Shown piece after piece: positions 20,947 to 32,254 of a stretch of DNA of 64,000 nucleotides (the stretch's first letter is position 1; each line of letters starts with the position of its first letter). A program made the position numbers and the translations under genes. The stretch comes from Trebonia sp963795335 (lineage in GTDB: Bacteria > Actinomycetota > Actinomycetes > Streptosporangiales > Streptosporangiaceae): NCBI GenBank assembly GCA_963795335.1, contig CAWCHI010000004.1, forward strand, positions 496,001 through 560,000, read 5' to 3'. Below the pieces are notes generated by a model. That model saw only the letters and a list, made by a program, of their open reading frames with translations, was not told the origin of the DNA and searched no databases.

Positions 20947-21096
20947 CTGCCCACGGTTGTGCGGCCGGGACAGCACCGCTGCACCGCAGCACCCGCTACA
21001 GCCTGACGTCCAACTGGCCTTTTACCGTTCGCCCAACCGCCTCAGCCGCACATCCGCTGAGCCGAAGGTGCGTGTTGGCGGCGAGACGGGGACACT

Positions 21097-21148
21097 GGAA
21101 ACTATCGGGCTGTAGCACCTATAAGTTTCCTCTTTGATAAAAGTTTCC
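21097..21148. promoter_or_regulatory. AT-rich island with three GGAAACT/AAGTTTCC elements
   Basis: GGAAACT (21097-21103) is inverted relative to two direct copies of AAGTTTCC (21123-21130 and 21141-21148, 18 bp apart). The surrounding 70 bp are far richer in A+T than anything nearby. The arrangement resembles a regulator binding region, but no gene start is adjacent. Confidence 0.4.
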
Positions 21149-21293
21149 GAACTAATAATCGCTAATGCCACGCGAGCAACAGCAGGCTCGCGCACCGGGG
21201 CTTGGATGGCTGGCCCGTGCGGATATGGGGCGCACGGGGGCCAGCGCGCAGGCGGCCCGGCGGGCCGGCGCGGAGCGGGCCGGCGCACGGGGG

Positions 21294-21400
21294 CCCGATC
21301 ACAGAGGGCCGTGCGAGACGCCGGAGCACGGGGGGCCGGCGCGGGGCCGGAGCACGGGGGCCAGCGCGAGAGGCCGGAGCACAGGGGGCCGACGCGAGAG
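21294..21400. repeat. Degenerate repeat array with a period near 27 bp
   Basis: Copies of CCGGAGCAC(A/G)GGGG followed by CC(A/G)GCGCGAGAGG-like sequence begin near 21294, 21321, 21347 and 21374. Each differs by a few bases. Confidence 0.65.
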
Positions 21401-21493
21401 GTTGGCGCGACAGGGCCGACTTGAGGCGGCGCGCGGCCCGGCACGGGGGGCGGTGCGTGGGGGGTGGCGCGAGCGGAGGGGGAGGGAACCGGC

Positions 21494-21525
21494 GCCGGGC
21501 GCCCCCGTCGTGCGGGGCGCCCGGC
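21494..21525 (-). terminator. Terminator of glgP
   Basis: A perfect 12-bp stem GCCGGGCGCCCC/GGGGCGCCCGGC with an 8-base loop lies 10 bases past the glgP stop. Confidence 0.85.
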
Positions 21526-21534
21526 GGATGACAG

Positions 21535-24099
21535 CTAGCGCAGGTCGCCGGTGGACATGCCCGCGGGCGCGTCCGGGTAGGTGACCAGGCCGAGGTCGGC
21601 CGCGCTGGCCAGCAGCCGGTGGTGCGGCAGGATCCGGACGGTGTAGCCGAACGGACCGGGCTGGCCCAGCTCGACCGAGCCGGAGAAGCGGGTGCTCGGC
21701 GCCTGCGCCCCGTCGTCGGCAGTGAGCACCGCCTGGGACGGGTCGACCAGCTCGTCGTCCTCGCCGAGGCGGCCGTAGACGACCTCGACGCACACGTCGC
21801 CGGCGGTCAGCTCGCCGAGCGAGGCGATCACCCGGACGTCGAGCACGGCGCCGAGCGACGGCTCCGAGCCGTCCGCCTCGACATGCTCGATCCGCACGTC
21901 CGGCCACGCCCGGCGGACCCGCGTCTTCCAGGCGGCGAGGTCGCGCGCCGCCCCGTCGTCGTCGGCCGCCAGGGCCCGCGAGGCGACCGCGGCGGGCGCG
22001 TACAGCCGGGTCACGTAGTCGCTGACCATGCGGTCGGCCTGGACCAGGGGGCCCAGGCTGCGCAGCCCGTGCCGGACCATGTCGACCCACCCGGAGGGCA
22101 CGCCGTCGGGGCCGTTGTCGTAGTACAGCGGTGCGACCGACTTGGCGATCAGCTCGTACAGGGCCGAGGCCTCGAGCTCGTCGCGGCGGCCGGGATCCTG
22201 GACGCCGTCGGCGGTCGGGATCTCCCAGCCGTTGCCGCCGTCGTACCACTCGTCCCACCAGCCGTCGCGGACGGACAGGTTCAGCCCGCCGTTCAGCGCC
22301 ACCTTCATGCCCGAGGTGCCGCACGCCTCCAGCGGGCGCAGCGGGTTGTTGAGCCAGACGTCGCACCCCTGGACCAGGAAGCGGGCCATGGCCATGTCGT
22401 AGTCGGGCAGGAACACGATCCGCCGCCGGACCGCGTCGGAGTCGGCGAACCGGACCATCTGCTGGATCAGCCGCTTGCCGCCCTCGTCGGCCGGGTGGGC
22501 CTTGCCCGCGATGACGATCTGGACCGGCCGGTCCGGGTCGAGCAGCAGCCCGGCCAGCCGCTGCGGGTCGTTCAGCATCAGCGTCAGCCGCTTGTAGGAC
22601 GGTACCCGGCGGGCGAACCCGATCGTCAGCACGTTCTCGTCGAGGACGTCGTCGATCCAGGTCAGCTCGGCCCCTGAGGCGCCCCGCTGACGCCACGACT
22701 CGCGCAGCCGGCGCCGGGTCTCGGTCACCAGCCGGGCCCGCAGCTGCCGCCTGATGTCCCACAGCCGGCTCGCGTCGGCCTCGGCCGCCATGGCCGAGTT
22801 GCCCAGGTCAGAGACCTCACGGGCGACCCAGGTGGGCGCGTGGACGCCGTTGGTGATCGAGCCGATCGGCACCTCGGCGGTGTCGAACCCGGGCCACAGC
22901 CCGGCGAACATCTCCCGGCTCACCTGGCCGTGCAGCACCGACACGCCGTTGACCCGCTCGGCCAGGCGCATGCCCATTACCGCCATGTTGAACACGTGCG
23001 GGTCGCCGCCCGGGTAGGTCTCGGCGCCCAGCGCCAGCACCCGGTCAAGCGGCAGGCCGCTCTCGTTGCCGTGCCCGAAGTAGCGCTCGATGAGCTCGCG
23101 CGGGAACCGGTCGATGCCGGCCGGGACCGGCGTGTGGGTGGTGAAGACGGTGCCCGCACGGGACAGCTCCAGCGCCTCGTCGAAGCTCAGCCCGGCGGTC
23201 AGGTACTCGCGGATCCGCTCCAGGCCGAGGAAGCCGGCGTGTCCCTCGTTGGTGTGGAACACCTCGGGCTCAGGGTGGCCCGACAGCGCGCAGAAGGCCC
23301 GCACCGCGCGTACCCCGCCGATGCCGAGCAGCAGCTCCTGGCGCAGCCTGTGCTCGGTGCCGCCGCCGTAGAGCCGGTCGGTGACCTCGCTCAGGGCGGG
23401 CTCGTTCTCCTCCACATAGGAGTCCAGCAGCAGCAGCGGGACCCGGCCGACCTGCGCCAGCCACACCTGCGCGGTCAGCTGCTTGGCCTCGGCCAGGGTG
23501 ACCGTCACCTTGACCGGGTCGCCCCCGGGCTCGCGCAGCAGGGTGAGCGGGAGGCCGTTGGGGTCGTCGGCCGGGTAGCGCTCGGCCTGCCAGCCGTCGG
23601 CCGACAGGGACTGGGTGAAGTAGCCGTGCCGGTACAGCAGGCCCACCCCGACGATCGGGACGCCGAGGTCGCTGGCCGACTTGAGGTGGTCGCCGGCCAG
23701 GATGCCGAGCCCGCCCGAGTACTGCGGGAGGACGGCGGTGATGCCGTACTCAGGGGAGAAGTAGGCGATCGCGCGCGGCAGCGTGGCCACCTCGCCCGCC
23801 GCCCCGGACTGGTACCAGCGGGTCTCGGAGGTGTAACCGCGCAGGTCAGCTACGGCCGCGTCGAGCCGCCGGAGGAAGTCCAGGTTCCCCGCGAGCTCGG
23901 CTAGCTGCCCCGGGCGCATCGAGCTGAGCATCGCCACCGGATCGCCACCGGACGCGGCCCAGCCGGCCGGGTCGATGGACTGCAGCAGCTCGACTGTCGG
24001 CGGGTGCCAGGACCAGCGGAGATTCAGCATCAGGTCATGCAAGGGGGCAAGGGGCTGCGGCAGCGTCACGCGGACCGTGAAACGTCGGATCGCTCTCAC
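21535..24099 (-). CDS. glgP: Alpha-glucan (glycogen) phosphorylase, DUF3417-containing
   Basis: This 854-residue enzyme releases glucose-1-phosphate from alpha-1,4-glucan with pyridoxal phosphate. The N-terminal DUF3417 domain (residues about 10-120, NLRWSWHPPTVELLQSIDP) marks the short actinobacterial/archaeal-type GlgP. The PLP lysine lies in GTSGMKVALNGGLN, and conserved NEGHAGFLGLERIRE and FFTTHTPVPAGID-like segments precede it. It is divergent from the glgE-treS-mak-glgB operon across only 65 bp, so breakdown and synthesis of glucan are encoded back to back. Confidence 0.96.
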   Translation of the reverse strand: MRAIRRFTVRVTLPQPLAPLHDLMLNLRWSWHPPTVELLQSIDPAGWAASGGDPVAMLSSMRPGQLAELAGNLDFLRRLDAAVADLRGYTSETRWYQSGAAGEVATLPRAIAYFSPEYGITAVLPQYSGGLGILAGDHLKSASDLGVPIVGVGLLYRHGYFTQSLSADGWQAERYPADDPNGLPLTLLREPGGDPVKVTVTLAEAKQLTAQVWLAQVGRVPLLLLDSYVEENEPALSEVTDRLYGGGTEHRLRQELLLGIGGVRAVRAFCALSGHPEPEVFHTNEGHAGFLGLERIREYLTAGLSFDEALELSRAGTVFTTHTPVPAGIDRFPRELIERYFGHGNESGLPLDRVLALGAETYPGGDPHVFNMAVMGMRLAERVNGVSVLHGQVSREMFAGLWPGFDTAEVPIGSITNGVHAPTWVAREVSDLGNSAMAAEADASRLWDIRRQLRARLVTETRRRLRESWRQRGASGAELTWIDDVLDENVLTIGFARRVPSYKRLTLMLNDPQRLAGLLLDPDRPVQIVIAGKAHPADEGGKRLIQQMVRFADSDAVRRRIVFLPDYDMAMARFLVQGCDVWLNNPLRPLEACGTSGMKVALNGGLNLSVRDGWWDEWYDGGNGWEIPTADGVQDPGRRDELEASALYELIAKSVAPLYYDNGPDGVPSGWVDMVRHGLRSLGPLVQADRMVSDYVTRLYAPAAVASRALAADDDGAARDLAAWKTRVRRAWPDVRIEHVEADGSEPSLGAVLDVRVIASLGELTAGDVCVEVVYGRLGEDDELVDPSQAVLTADDGAQAPSTRFSGSVELGQPGPFGYTVRILPHHRLLASAADLGLVTYPDAPAGMSTGDLR

Positions 24100-24152
24100 G
24101 GGAGGCCATAATACGGGCAGGCCCCGACTGGAATCCCGGAACTGCGGCTGGG

Positions 24153-24158
24153 TAGGTT
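24153..24158 (+). promoter_or_regulatory. Candidate -10 element of leaderless glgE
   Basis: TAGGTT lies six bases before the glgE GTG, with no ribosome-binding site between them. It would drive the whole glucan operon. Confidence 0.45.
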
Positions 24159-24164
24159 AGCCGC

Positions 24165-26225
24165 GTGATCGGACGCATCCCCATCCTCGACGTGGAACCC
24201 GTCGTCGAGTGCGGGCGCCGCCCTGCCAAGGCCGTCGTCGGAGAGACCTTCCAGGTCAGCGCGACTGTCTTCCGTGAAGGGCATGGCGCCCTCGGTGCCG
24301 GCGTGGTCCTGCGAGATCCGGCGGGCCGTCCTGGCCCGCTGGTCAGGATGCGGCTGCTCGCCCCCGGGAGCGACCGCTACGGCGCTGAGGTGACCGTCAC
24401 CAGCGAGGGCACCTGGTCGTTCCACGTCGAATCGTGGTCCGACCCGATCGCAGCCTGGGACCACGACGCGGGCATCAAGATCCCGGTCGGCCAGGACGTG
24501 GAGCTGATGCTGGCCGAGGGGGCCCTGCTGTTCGAGCGGGCGGCCCGGTCGATCAGGCAGCCGCCCGGGGCGGCGCGCCCGGCGGCGGCCCGCACCGACC
24601 TGTTCGCCCTGGCCCGGACGCTGCGCGACCGCACCCTGCCGCCGTGGGACCGGCTGGCGGCGGCGCGGACCGCCCGGGTCACCGCCATCCTCGCTGAGTA
24701 CCCGCTGCGGGAACTGGTGACCCGGTCCGGGCGGATGCCGGTGCGGGTGGAGCGGCTGCGGGCGCTCTACGGGTCCTGGTACGAGTTCTTCCCCCGCTCC
24801 GAGGGCGTCCAGTTCGACCCGATGGGCCGCCGTGAGCCGGTCTCGGGCACGCTGCGGACGGCCGCGCGGCGACTCGAGGCGATCGCCACGATGGGCTTCG
24901 ACGTCGTCTACCTGCCCCCGGTGCACCCCATCGGGACAACCTTCCGCAAGGGGCGGAACAACACGCTCGAGGCCCGCCCGGGTGACCCGGGCGTCCCGTG
25001 GGCGATCGGCTCCCCCGAGGGCGGGCACGACGCGATCCACCCCGACCTGGGCACGTTCGCCGACTTCGACGCGTTCGTGGCCCGCACCCGCGAGCTCGGC
25101 ATGGAGATCGCGATCGACCTGGCGCTGCAGGCCTCCCCGGACCACCCCTGGGTCAAGGAACACCCGGAGTGGTTCACCACCCGGGCCGACGGCTCGATCG
25201 CCTACGCCGAGAACCCGCCCAAGAAGTACCAGGACATCTTCCCGCTCAACTTCGACAACGACCCGGAGGGGATCTACACCGAGATCGAGCGGATCGTCCG
25301 GCTGTGGATGGGCCACGGGGTGCGCATCTTCCGCGTCGACAACCCGCACACCAAGCCGGTCAAGTTCTGGGAGCGGCTGCTCGCGTCCATCCGCCAGACC
25401 GACCCCGACGTGCTGTTCCTGGCCGAGGCGTTCACCCGCCCGGCGATGATGGCCGCCCTCGGCAAGGTCGGCTTCCACCAGTCGTACACGTACTTCACCT
25501 GGCGGGTCGCGGCCGAGGAGCTGACTGAGTACCTCACCGAGCTGTCCGGGCCGGCTGCAGCCTACATGCGGCCCAACTTCTTCGCCAACACTCCCGACAT
25601 CCTCCACGAGTACCTGCAGCACGGCGGGCCGGCGGCGTTTAAAATTCGTGCCGTCCTAGCATCAATGCTCAGCCCAACCTGGGGTATCTACTCTGGCTAT
25701 GAGCTATGTGAGAGCACGCCGCTCCGACCGGGCAGCGAGGAGTACCTGGACTCGGAGAAGTACCAGTACCGCCCGCGCGACTGGGACACCGCAGAACGGG
25801 ACGGACTGGGCATTAGTGGATACATCGCTGACCTTAACCGGATCCGACGGTCGCATGTGGCATTGCACTGGCTGCGTAACCTACGCTTTCATCACGTGGA
25901 TCAGCCCGAGCTGATCTGCTTCTCCAAGCGCTCCTACGGGGCGGCCGGGATCCCGGAGCGAACCTCTGGGCCGGCGGCACCAAGGGCGCGGGAAGAGGGC
26001 GGGGACGCCGCTGACACCGTCCTTGTTGTCGTCAATCTTGACCCGCACCAGGCCCGGGAGGCCACGGTGTGGCTTGACCTGCCAGCACTGGGGCTGAGCT
26101 GGGGTGATGAGCTCATCGTGACCGACGAGCTCACCGGCCAGTCCTTCACCTGGGGACAAGCCAACTACGTGCGCCTAGACCCGGCTGGGCAACCAGCACA
26201 CATCTTTACCGTTTCGCGTGCCTAG
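24165..26225 (+). CDS. glgE: Alpha-1,4-glucan:maltose-1-phosphate maltosyltransferase
   Basis: This 686-residue GH13_3 enzyme transfers maltosyl units from maltose-1-phosphate to glucan. The N-terminal domain (about 1-105) has the FHVESWSDPIAAWDHDAGIK signature. The barrel carries the nucleophile D392 in FRVDNPHTKPVKFW and acid/base E421 in LAEAFTRP; NTPDILHEYLQ and YSGYELCE follow. The gene is intact. Codon use changes abruptly near 25638: the last 590 bp use many A/T-ending codons, although the protein sequence stays canonical. It is the first gene of glgE-treS-mak-glgB. Confidence 0.97.
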   Translation: MIGRIPILDVEPVVECGRRPAKAVVGETFQVSATVFREGHGALGAGVVLRDPAGRPGPLVRMRLLAPGSDRYGAEVTVTSEGTWSFHVESWSDPIAAWDHDAGIKIPVGQDVELMLAEGALLFERAARSIRQPPGAARPAAARTDLFALARTLRDRTLPPWDRLAAARTARVTAILAEYPLRELVTRSGRMPVRVERLRALYGSWYEFFPRSEGVQFDPMGRREPVSGTLRTAARRLEAIATMGFDVVYLPPVHPIGTTFRKGRNNTLEARPGDPGVPWAIGSPEGGHDAIHPDLGTFADFDAFVARTRELGMEIAIDLALQASPDHPWVKEHPEWFTTRADGSIAYAENPPKKYQDIFPLNFDNDPEGIYTEIERIVRLWMGHGVRIFRVDNPHTKPVKFWERLLASIRQTDPDVLFLAEAFTRPAMMAALGKVGFHQSYTYFTWRVAAEELTEYLTELSGPAAAYMRPNFFANTPDILHEYLQHGGPAAFKIRAVLASMLSPTWGIYSGYELCESTPLRPGSEEYLDSEKYQYRPRDWDTAERDGLGISGYIADLNRIRRSHVALHWLRNLRFHHVDQPELICFSKRSYGAAGIPERTSGPAAPRAREEGGDAADTVLVVVNLDPHQAREATVWLDLPALGLSWGDELIVTDELTGQSFTWGQANYVRLDPAGQPAHIFTVSRA

Positions 26226-26287
26226 GACGAACTGAGTCCGATTCGCCTGGCAGGCGGCGGTCGAGCGCATCCAGGAGAGTCAACGCC

Positions 26288-28126
<1,839 letters not shown>

Positions 28127-28285
28127 GCCGTTTGTGTTCGCAATTGCCGCCTGTGCGGGACGACCAGTCGTGGCCGGCCGCAGGGGGGGCAGCGACGGAG
28201 CACTGACGGTTCGCGGCTCCGGGGACGGGGGGCTACGGGGGATTTCTCCTCCGCAACGAAACCGCTACCGAGGGATGAGCGAGGC

Positions 28286-29704
28286 ATGGCGATCGAGGAC
28301 GCGCTAGCAGATTGGCTAGGGAACCAGCGCTGGTTCGCCGGCAAGGGGCAAGAGCTGCGTGACCTGGCGGTCGTCGCGGATACCGTGTTCACGGCGGGTG
28401 ACCCCGAGCTCCGGCACCTGATCGTCGCGGTCTCGCACGGCACCGCCGTCACCTACTACCAGGTGCCGGTCGGCCTGCGGAAATGGCTCCCGGCCCGGCT
28501 GGAGCACGTCCGGATCGGTTCGGCGCCCGACGGCCGGGTCATGTACGACGCGCTGCACGACGCCGACCTGACCAAGCACCTGCTGGCGGCCATCGCCGGC
28601 AACAGGGACATCGGCCCGCTGCGGCTGCGGACGATCGAGGGCGCCACCTTCAACCCCGGCCTCGACAGCCTGGTGCTCGGCAGCGAGCAGAGCAACACCA
28701 GCCTCGTCTACGGCGGGCAGTCCATCTTGAAGATGTTCCGGCGGCTGTCTCCCGGTCCCAACCCGGACCTGGAGGTGTCCATCGCGCTCGCCCGCCTCGG
28801 CTCGCCCTACGTGGCCCAGCCGCTGGGCGAGATCGAGACCCGGCTGGAGGGCGTGCCCACCAGCCTGGGGATCTTGTCGCAGTACCTGCGGCTGGCGACC
28901 GACGGCTGGACGCTCGCCGCGACCAGCGTCCGCGACCTGTACGCGGCCGTCGGGGACGCCAGCGTGAACGACGCCGGCGCCAGCGCCACCGGCCCGATCC
29001 CGGCCCTGCGGCCCGGCGGCACCGGGCCGCAGCGGGTCCGGGCGGCCGACGCGGGCGGCGACTTCTCCGGCGAGGCGCGGCGGCTCGGCGTGGCCACGGC
29101 CGCGGTGCACGCCGACCTGGCGACCGCGTTCGGCACGGACGAACTTGGCCCCGAGGCCGCCGCCAGCCTCACCGAGCAGATGTACCGCAAGCTCGACCTG
29201 GCCGTCGCGGCGGTGCCGGAACTGGCCAAGCACGCCGAGATGATCAGCGATGCCTACGCCGAGGTGGCCACGCTGCCGGGGCCGTTCCCGGTGCAGCGGG
29301 TGCACGGTGACTATCACCTCGGCCAGGTGCTGCGGACCGAGACCGGCTGGGTCGTGCTCGACTTCGAGGGCGAGCCCGCCACCCCGCTGGCCCAGCGCCG
29401 GGCCCGGTCCTCCCCGCTGCGGGACGTGGCCGGCATGCTCCGCTCGTTCGACTACGCGGCCCGGCACCAGCTCGTCGGCCGCCCCGGCGGGGTGGCCGTC
29501 AATGACGCCGCGCGGGACTGGGCCCGCGGCAACGCCACCGCCTTCTGCACCGGGTACGCCGAAGCGGGCGGGCTCGACCCGGTCGCCAACCAGGTCCTGC
29601 TGCGCGCCCTGCTGCTGGACAAGGCTGTGTACGAGGTCATGTACGAGGCCAGGCACCGACCGTCCTGGCTCCCCATCCCCCTTGACTCACTGGCAGAGTT
29701 CTGA
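28286..29704 (+). CDS. mak: Maltokinase
   Basis: This 472-residue kinase phosphorylates maltose to maltose-1-phosphate with ATP. The N-terminal cap has WLGNQRWFAGKG, and the kinase core has HGDYHLGQVL (catalytic Asp) and LDFEGEPATPLAQRR. This matches free-standing Mak/Pep2; in some actinobacteria it is fused to treS. An insertion of about 30 residues (Ala/Gly/Thr-rich, near 230-262) is unusually low in complexity. It begins 160 bp after treS and ends one base before the glgB start, so the last pair is tightly coupled. Confidence 0.95.
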   Translation: MAIEDALADWLGNQRWFAGKGQELRDLAVVADTVFTAGDPELRHLIVAVSHGTAVTYYQVPVGLRKWLPARLEHVRIGSAPDGRVMYDALHDADLTKHLLAAIAGNRDIGPLRLRTIEGATFNPGLDSLVLGSEQSNTSLVYGGQSILKMFRRLSPGPNPDLEVSIALARLGSPYVAQPLGEIETRLEGVPTSLGILSQYLRLATDGWTLAATSVRDLYAAVGDASVNDAGASATGPIPALRPGGTGPQRVRAADAGGDFSGEARRLGVATAAVHADLATAFGTDELGPEAAASLTEQMYRKLDLAVAAVPELAKHAEMISDAYAEVATLPGPFPVQRVHGDYHLGQVLRTETGWVVLDFEGEPATPLAQRRARSSPLRDVAGMLRSFDYAARHQLVGRPGGVAVNDAARDWARGNATAFCTGYAEAGGLDPVANQVLLRALLLDKAVYEVMYEARHRPSWLPIPLDSLAEF

Positions 29705-29705
29705 A

Positions 29706-31879
29706 GTGCTATCAAAAAACGAAACCGTCTCCCTCGGGGAGATCGAGCTCATCGTCGCGGGCCAGCATCACGACCCGCACTCCATCCTCGGCGCCCACGC
29801 CGTCCCGGGCGAGGGCGTCGCCATCCGCGCGCTGCGCCCGCTCGCCGTCTCGGTGACAGCGGTGCTGTCCGACGGCAGCAGGCACCCGATGACGCACCTG
29901 CACCAGGGCGTCTTCGAGGTGACGGTGCCGGGACCCGAAGCCCCCGTTCCTGATTACCGGCTCGAGGTGACCTACGCGGACGGCGAGCCGCAGCGGCAGG
30001 ACGACGCCTACCGGCACCTGCCGACGCTGGGCGAGCTCGACCTGTACCTGATCGGCGAGGGCCGCCACGAGCAGCTGTGGCACGCTCTCGGCGCGCGGCC
30101 GGCGGAGACCGGGACCGCGTTCGCGGTCTGGGCCCCGAACGCCCGCGGCGTCCGGGTAGTCGGCGACTTCAACTTCTGGGACGGGCGGGCCCACCCCATG
30201 CGGTCGCTCGGCGGGGCCGGGGTCTGGGAACTGTTCGTGCCCGACGTCGCCCCCGGCGCCACCTACAAGTTCTCCATCTGCGGGCCCGACGGCGCCTGGC
30301 GGGACAAAGCCGACCCGATGGCGGCCCTGGCCGAGACGCCGCCCGCCACCGCCTCGGTCGTCTACCGGTCGGACTACACCTGGAAAGACGGCGAGTGGCT
30401 GGCCGAGCGGGCCGAGCGGCAGCCGCTGAGCAGCCCGATGTCGGTCTACGAGGTGCACCTCGGGTCCTGGCGGCCGGGCCTGTCCTACCGCGAACTCGCG
30501 GTCGAGCTGGCGGCCTACGTGACCGACCTGGGCTTCACCCACGTGGAGTTCCTGCCGGTGGCCGAGCACCCGTTCGGCGGGTCCTGGGGGTACCAGGTCA
30601 CTTCCTACTACGCGCCGACCTCGCGGTTCGGCGCGCCGGACGACTTCCGCTACCTCGTCGACACCCTGCACCAGGCGGGTATCGGCGTCATCGTCGACTG
30701 GGTCCCGGCGCACTTCCCGCGCGACTCCTGGGCGCTGGCCGAGTTCGACGGCACCCACCTGTACGAGCACGCCGACCCGCGGCTGGGCTCGCACCCCGAC
30801 TGGGGCACGCTGGTGTTCAACTTCGGCCGCTCGGAGGTGCGGAACTTCCTCGTCGCCAACGCCATCTACTGGCTCGAGGAGTTCCACATCGACGGGCTCC
30901 GGGTCGACGCGGTCGCGTCCATGCTCTACCTGGACTACTCGCGGCGTGACGGCGAGTGGGCGCCCAACAAGTTCGGCGGCCGGGAGAACCTGGAGGCGAT
31001 CTCCTTCCTCCAGGAGGTCAACGCCACCGCTTACCGGCGGGTCCCCGGGATCATGATGATCGCCGAGGAGTCGACCGCCTGGCCCGGCGTGTCCCGCCCC
31101 ACTCACCTGGGCGGGCTCGGCTTCGGGTTCAAGTGGAACATGGGCTGGATGAACGACACCCTCGAGTACTTCAGCCTCGACCCGATCTACCGCCAGTACC
31201 ACCACAACGAGATCACCTTCTCGATGGTGTACGCGTTCTCGGAGAACTACGTGCTGCCGTTGTCACACGACGAGGTGGTCCACGGCAAGGCCTCGCTGCT
31301 GCGGAAGATGCCAGGCGACGAGTGGCGCCAGTTCGCCGGGCTGCGGTCGCTGTTCGGCTACATGTGGGCCCACCCGGGCAAGCAGCTGCTGTTCATGGGC
31401 TCGGAGTTCGGGCAGGGCAGCGAGTGGTCGGAGACCAACGGCCTCGACTGGTGGGTGCTGCAGTACGGCAGCCACGCGGGCGTGCAGCGGCTGATCCGCG
31501 ACCTGAACACGGTCTACACCGAGCACCCGGCGCTGTGGTCGCAGGACACCTCACCCGACGGGTTCGGCTGGATCGACTCCAACGACGCGCACGGCAACGT
31601 GCTGTCGTTCCTCCGCTTCGGCGCGCAGGAGCATGGCGCGCCGGTGCTGGCCTGCATCGCCAACTTCTCGCCCATGCCGCACGATCACTACCGGGTCGGC
31701 CTGCCGCTGGCGGGGCGCTGGCGTGAGGTGATCAACACCGACGCGGCCAGCTACGGCGGCAGCGGGCTGGGCAACCTGGGCTCGGTGCAGGCGGTCAACC
31801 GCCCGTGGCACGGCCGCCGGCGTCGGCCGACATCGTGCTGCCGCCGCTGTCGGTGCTCTGGCTGACGCCGGAGATCTGA
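29706..31879 (+). CDS. glgB: 1,4-alpha-glucan branching enzyme, frameshift near the C-terminus
   Basis: This GH13_9 enzyme of about 725 residues introduces alpha-1,6 branches. It has an N-terminal branching-enzyme module, a CBM48 (TAFAVWAPNARGVRVVGDFN), and a barrel with D401 (GLRVDAVAS), E454 (IAEESTAWPG) and D522 (LSHDEVVHGK). The GTG is one base after the mak stop. Near 31812 one base is missing: restoring it turns the end into RPASADIVLPPLSVLWLTP, the usual C-terminus, with the true stop at 31877-31879. This looks like a sequencing deletion in a G/C run. Confidence 0.95.
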
Positions 31880-31885
31880 GCCACC

Positions 31886-31910
31886 CCGGGACCCCGGGGA
31901 CGGGTCCCGG
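31886..31910. terminator. Terminator after glgB
   Basis: CCGGGACCC pairs with GGGTCCCGG around a seven-base loop, six bases past the corrected glgB stop. It may serve both convergent genes. Confidence 0.7.
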
Positions 31911-31918
31911 TTCCGGGC

Positions 31919-32215
31919 CTAGGCGACCCGGCGGGGGTCCCTGTCGCCTTGCGGGATCGCCGGGAGCACCGCCGTCAGGGCCGAGCTCTGCTCGGCGGCG
32001 GCGCTGCGCGTCCGGTGCTCCCGTTCGGCCTGCTCGACCACGGCCGCCAGCCGGGCGGCGACCGCCTCGCGTTTCCTGGTCCGGCGGCGGGCGCCGCGGA
32101 TGACCAGCACCGCGCGGGCGGCCAGGGCGAGCAGGACGACGAGCACCAGGGCGAGGATCGCCAGGATCACGTACATGCGCATCAGGTTCCGGTCGATGGC
32201 GAGCAGCGCCGCCAC
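31919..32215 (-). CDS. Small single-span membrane protein, unknown function
   Basis: This protein of about 98 residues has one strong hydrophobic helix (YVILAILALVLVVLLALAAR) followed by a basic cluster (RGARRRTRKRE) and a helical acidic/Ala-rich tail. The start is uncertain: GTG at 32215 has no clear ribosome-binding site, and internal ATG codons just before the helix are possible. It is convergent with glgB. No family recognised. Confidence 0.55.
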   Translation of the reverse strand: MAALLAIDRNLMRMYVILAILALVLVVLLALAARAVLVIRGARRRTRKREAVAARLAAVVEQAEREHRTRSAAAEQSSALTAVLPAIPQGDRDPRRVA

Positions 32216-32254
32216 CTGCGGCGCGGCGCAGGGGCGCGAGGGGTTACCTAGATG

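Larger units (their letters stand above)
20667..21534. other. Gene-free 868-bp region with two G-rich repeat arrays and an AT-rich island
   Basis: No reading frame here has credible coding character. From left to right it holds a GGGGACAC/GGGGCAC array, an AT-rich island (about 21095-21165) and a second G-rich array with a period near 27 bp, then the glgP terminator. It may contain the crotonase promoter at its left end. The rest looks like expanded low-complexity DNA. Confidence 0.7.

Noticed and set aside
20709..21115. Pro/Arg- or Gly/His-rich small proteins across the repeat array
   Set aside because: Open frames arise because the repeats lack stops. All frames are open, no ribosome-binding site is seen, and the sequence is pure repeat.
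20792..21400. CRISPR-like array
   Set aside because: Units are short, degenerate and directly tandem without unique spacers, and there are no cas genes.
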